This document shows, one piece after another, positions 63,901-64,000 of a stretch of 64,000 nt of DNA (position 1 is its first letter; every line of letters begins with the position of its first letter). Position numbers and translations under genes: made by a program. Origin of the DNA: Prinia subflava (lineage: Eukaryota > Chordata > Aves > Passeriformes > Cisticolidae); assembly GCF_021018805.1 (NCBI RefSeq), contig NC_086254.1, positions 31,371,300-31,435,299 on the forward strand, read 5' to 3'. Below the pieces are notes generated by a model that did not search any database, was not told the origin of the DNA, and saw only the letters and a program-made list of their open reading frames with translations.

Positions 63901-64000
63901 TCTCATAAATTCATTTCTACTCTGTAAGACTGCCACTCTCAAAGGACCAAGACCTATGGAAACTGAGGCCCAAGGAAGGAAAGTGCTATACCAGCAGTTG
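57818..64000 (-). CDS. LPIN3: LPIN3, phosphatidate phosphatase lipin-3 (partial, 16 exons; 5' end outside window)
   Basis: Mg2+-dependent phosphatidate phosphatase that converts phosphatidate to diacylglycerol in glycerolipid synthesis at the ER, with nuclear coactivator activity known for lipins. Exons in transcript order: 63682-63799, 63092-63521, 62395-62479, 62129-62274, 61953-62046, 61719-61788, 61537-61629, 60919-60980, 60622-60771, 60347-60473, 59959-60107, 59708-59794, 58617-58769, 58232-58343, 58037-58140 and 57818-57926. All junctions are GT-AG and in phase, giving 695 codons plus stop. Visible landmarks are [51 protein letters not shown] and the C-Lip HAD core with DIDGT nucleophile motif followed by LGHIL (LxxIL coactivator motif), then [16 protein letters not shown] and REVIEKKPE blocks. 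The N-Lip domain lies beyond 64000. The paralogue call rests on adjacency to EMILIN3. An extra chimeric exon (60622-60771) is odd. Confidence 0.93.
58037..58140 (-). CDS. LPIN3: LPIN3 C-Lip exon ([11 protein letters not shown] block)
   Basis: Acceptor CTCGGGCAG|G, donor TCAAC|GTAAGC. It encodes [20 protein letters not shown] and [14 protein letters not shown]. Confidence 0.95.
58232..58343 (-). CDS. LPIN3: LPIN3 C-Lip exon (REVIEKKPE block)
   Basis: Acceptor GTGCTGCAG|G, donor CCCAAC|GTGAGT. It encodes [20 protein letters not shown] and [10 protein letters not shown], all family-conserved. Confidence 0.95.
58617..58769 (-). CDS. LPIN3: LPIN3 C-Lip exon (YKFLYCSAR block)
   Basis: Acceptor TTCTCTCTAG|G, donor CCACAG|GTACTG. 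It encodes [20 protein letters not shown] and [15 protein letters not shown], core HAD fold of lipins. Confidence 0.95.
59708..59794 (-). CDS. LPIN3: LPIN3 exon (LGHIL motif)
   Basis: Acceptor CCTCTCAG|A, donor ACCT|GTAGGT. It encodes [20 protein letters not shown], including the LxxIL coactivator-type motif conserved in lipins. Confidence 0.95.
59959..60107 (-). CDS. LPIN3: LPIN3 catalytic exon with DIDGT
   Basis: Acceptor TGCCCAG|G, donor CCAA|GTAAAA. It encodes [20 protein letters not shown], then [20 protein letters not shown]. The HAD motif I aspartates of DIDGT are intact, so phosphatase activity is expected. Confidence 0.96.
60347..60473 (-). CDS. LPIN3: LPIN3 exon ([13 protein letters not shown] block)
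   Basis: Acceptor TTTGTGTAG|G, donor CAAATT|GTATGT. It encodes [10 protein letters not shown] and [12 protein letters not shown]. The latter matches the conserved lipin segment (YKKTLRLTSEQ) at the start of the C-Lip domain, so this is the ancestral copy of the duplicated exon. Confidence 0.9.
60377..60966 (-). repeat. LPIN3: Tandem segmental duplication inside LPIN3 (295-bp unit, two copies)
   Basis: Copy one spans about 60377-60671 and copy two about 60672-60966. Both carry CTTGTAGGTTGGCAGAGG, ACTGTCACTGGATG, GGTCAGCCAGAGTC, CAGGAGTATCCA and the GGCACTCACCT donor complement at matching offsets of 293-297 bases. By eye roughly four of five intronic bases agree, so the event is not very recent. 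The breakpoints fall inside coding exons. Confidence 0.8.
60622..60771 (-). CDS. LPIN3: LPIN3 chimeric duplicated exon
   Basis: 150 bases, phase 2 at both ends, so it adds exactly 50 codons. The 5' two thirds ([11 protein letters not shown] to PTYKK) match the 5' part of exon 60347-60473, sharing QKPLPTYKK. The 3' third ([15 protein letters not shown]) matches exon 60919-60980. Splice sites are intact (TTTGTGTAG|G and AGAG|GTGAGT). It may be constitutive or alternative. Confidence 0.65.
60919..60980 (-). CDS. LPIN3: LPIN3 exon (parent of duplicated 3' half)
   Basis: Acceptor TCTGCAG|C, donor AAAG|GTGAGT. It encodes 20 residues, [20 protein letters not shown]. Its 3' half is similar to the 3' half of exon 60622-60771. 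Confidence 0.75.
61002..61230 (+). mobile_element. Probable avian ERV LTR fragment in LPIN3 intron
   Basis: The phrase around CAACACAGTGTTGATAACAGAGATGTTT with flanking sequence resembles a common passerine ERVL-type LTR. Only part is present and no coding region accompanies it. The ends are uncertain; the call rests on remembered repeat style. Confidence 0.4.
61537..61629 (-). CDS. LPIN3: LPIN3 exon (VKEKMPK block)
   Basis: Acceptor CATTCACAG|A, donor GAGGGG|GTATGT. It encodes [20 protein letters not shown] followed by SRRRR. Other lipins have WWFSW here; this copy reads CWFSR, losing two tryptophans. Confidence 0.88.
61719..61788 (-). CDS. LPIN3: LPIN3 exon (YYSWAVAGP block)
   Basis: Acceptor TTATCCAG|G, donor CCTGAG|GTCAGT. 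It encodes [20 protein letters not shown], matching the lipin YYNW-A-A-P-x-x-L-x-x-QAFQ block. Confidence 0.92.
61953..62046 (-). CDS. LPIN3: LPIN3 exon ([12 protein letters not shown] block)
   Basis: Acceptor CCCACCAG|A, donor AAGAG|GTAAGT. It encodes [16 protein letters not shown] and [11 protein letters not shown], typical of the lipin middle region. Confidence 0.92.
62129..62274 (-). CDS. LPIN3: LPIN3 exon (LSLCGGL block)
   Basis: Acceptor GCTGACAG|T, donor TCATG|GTAGGT. It encodes [11 protein letters not shown] and the strongly conserved [17 protein letters not shown]. Confidence 0.9.
62395..62479 (-). CDS. LPIN3: LPIN3 exon
   Basis: Acceptor CTGCACTGAG|A after a CT-rich tract, donor GGAG|GTATGA. 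It encodes [20 protein letters not shown], matching the lipin H-L-G-P-S-x-x-Y-x-x-D-L block. Confidence 0.85.
63092..63521 (-). CDS. LPIN3: LPIN3 exon (long variable middle region)
   Basis: 430 bases between TTTCCTTGAG|G and GGCAAG|GTGAGA. It encodes a poorly conserved linker rich in Ser, Pro and Glu (starting [14 protein letters not shown]). This is the usual divergent part of lipins and fits a disordered regulatory region. Confidence 0.85.
63682..63799 (-). CDS. LPIN3: LPIN3 exon (most upstream visible)
   Basis: Acceptor TTCCTGCAG|C, donor CCTCAG|GTGAGT. It encodes [15 protein letters not shown] through the lipin-conserved [12 protein letters not shown], which in lipins lies just after the acidic/serine region of the middle domain. 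Confidence 0.88.

Overview
The window is vertebrate nuclear DNA, almost certainly from a bird and probably a songbird. It has several truncated CR1 LINE copies ending in the avian ATTCTATGATT-type 3' tail, avian-type LTR fragments, no SINEs that I could see, intron-split genes and GC-rich CpG islands. The two large genes are EMILIN3 (+ strand) and LPIN3 (- strand) in convergent orientation, which is the arrangement known on human chromosome 20 (LPIN3, EMILIN3, then CHD6). This synteny supports the paralogue assignments. No CHD6 coding exon was recognised, so positions 1 to about 41,640 read as the intergenic domain upstream of EMILIN3. Layout: 1-41,639 holds no gene I can support. It contains two orphan CpG islands (about 3,140-3,660 and 28,980-29,240), a higher-order minisatellite (3,665-4,056), a long perfect AAT/ATT inverted repeat (8,094-8,205), CR1 fragments (21,832; 25,476; 36,110; 38,280) and several low-repeat blocks that look like conserved regulatory elements. 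The EMILIN3 CpG island and promoter lie at 41,640-42,560. The four EMILIN3 coding exons are 42,103-42,299, 45,339-45,461, 48,400-48,647 and 49,147-51,041 (820 codons: signal peptide, EMI domain, proline-rich linker, long coiled-coil region, no C1q). Its 3' UTR may reach about 53,570. A solo LTR (53,740-54,236, - strand) and an old CR1 (54,400-54,755) follow. Between EMILIN3 and LPIN3 there is a compact three-exon gene model that I do not recognise: TATA box at 55,528, coding exons 55,739-55,762, 55,870-56,089 and 56,446-56,585. It would encode a 127-residue protein with an extremely acidic repetitive body and a single C-terminal cysteine-rich hydrophobic segment, so probably a tail-anchored membrane protein. 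Its promoter carries an AP-1-type site, a TATA box and a triplicated GTGAGCGGGAA-like motif resembling E2F sites. This is the best candidate for an undescribed gene here. LPIN3 occupies about 57,330-64,000 on the - strand. Sixteen exons are visible and the 5' (N-Lip) exons are outside the window. They encode the phosphatidate phosphatase C-Lip domain with DIDGT and LGHIL motifs. A 295-bp tandem duplication with breakpoints inside two exons appears to have made a new in-frame chimeric exon (60,622-60,771, 50 codons) in LPIN3. EMILIN3 (extracellular matrix) and LPIN3 (glycerolipid synthesis) share no pathway; their pairing is ancestral synteny.
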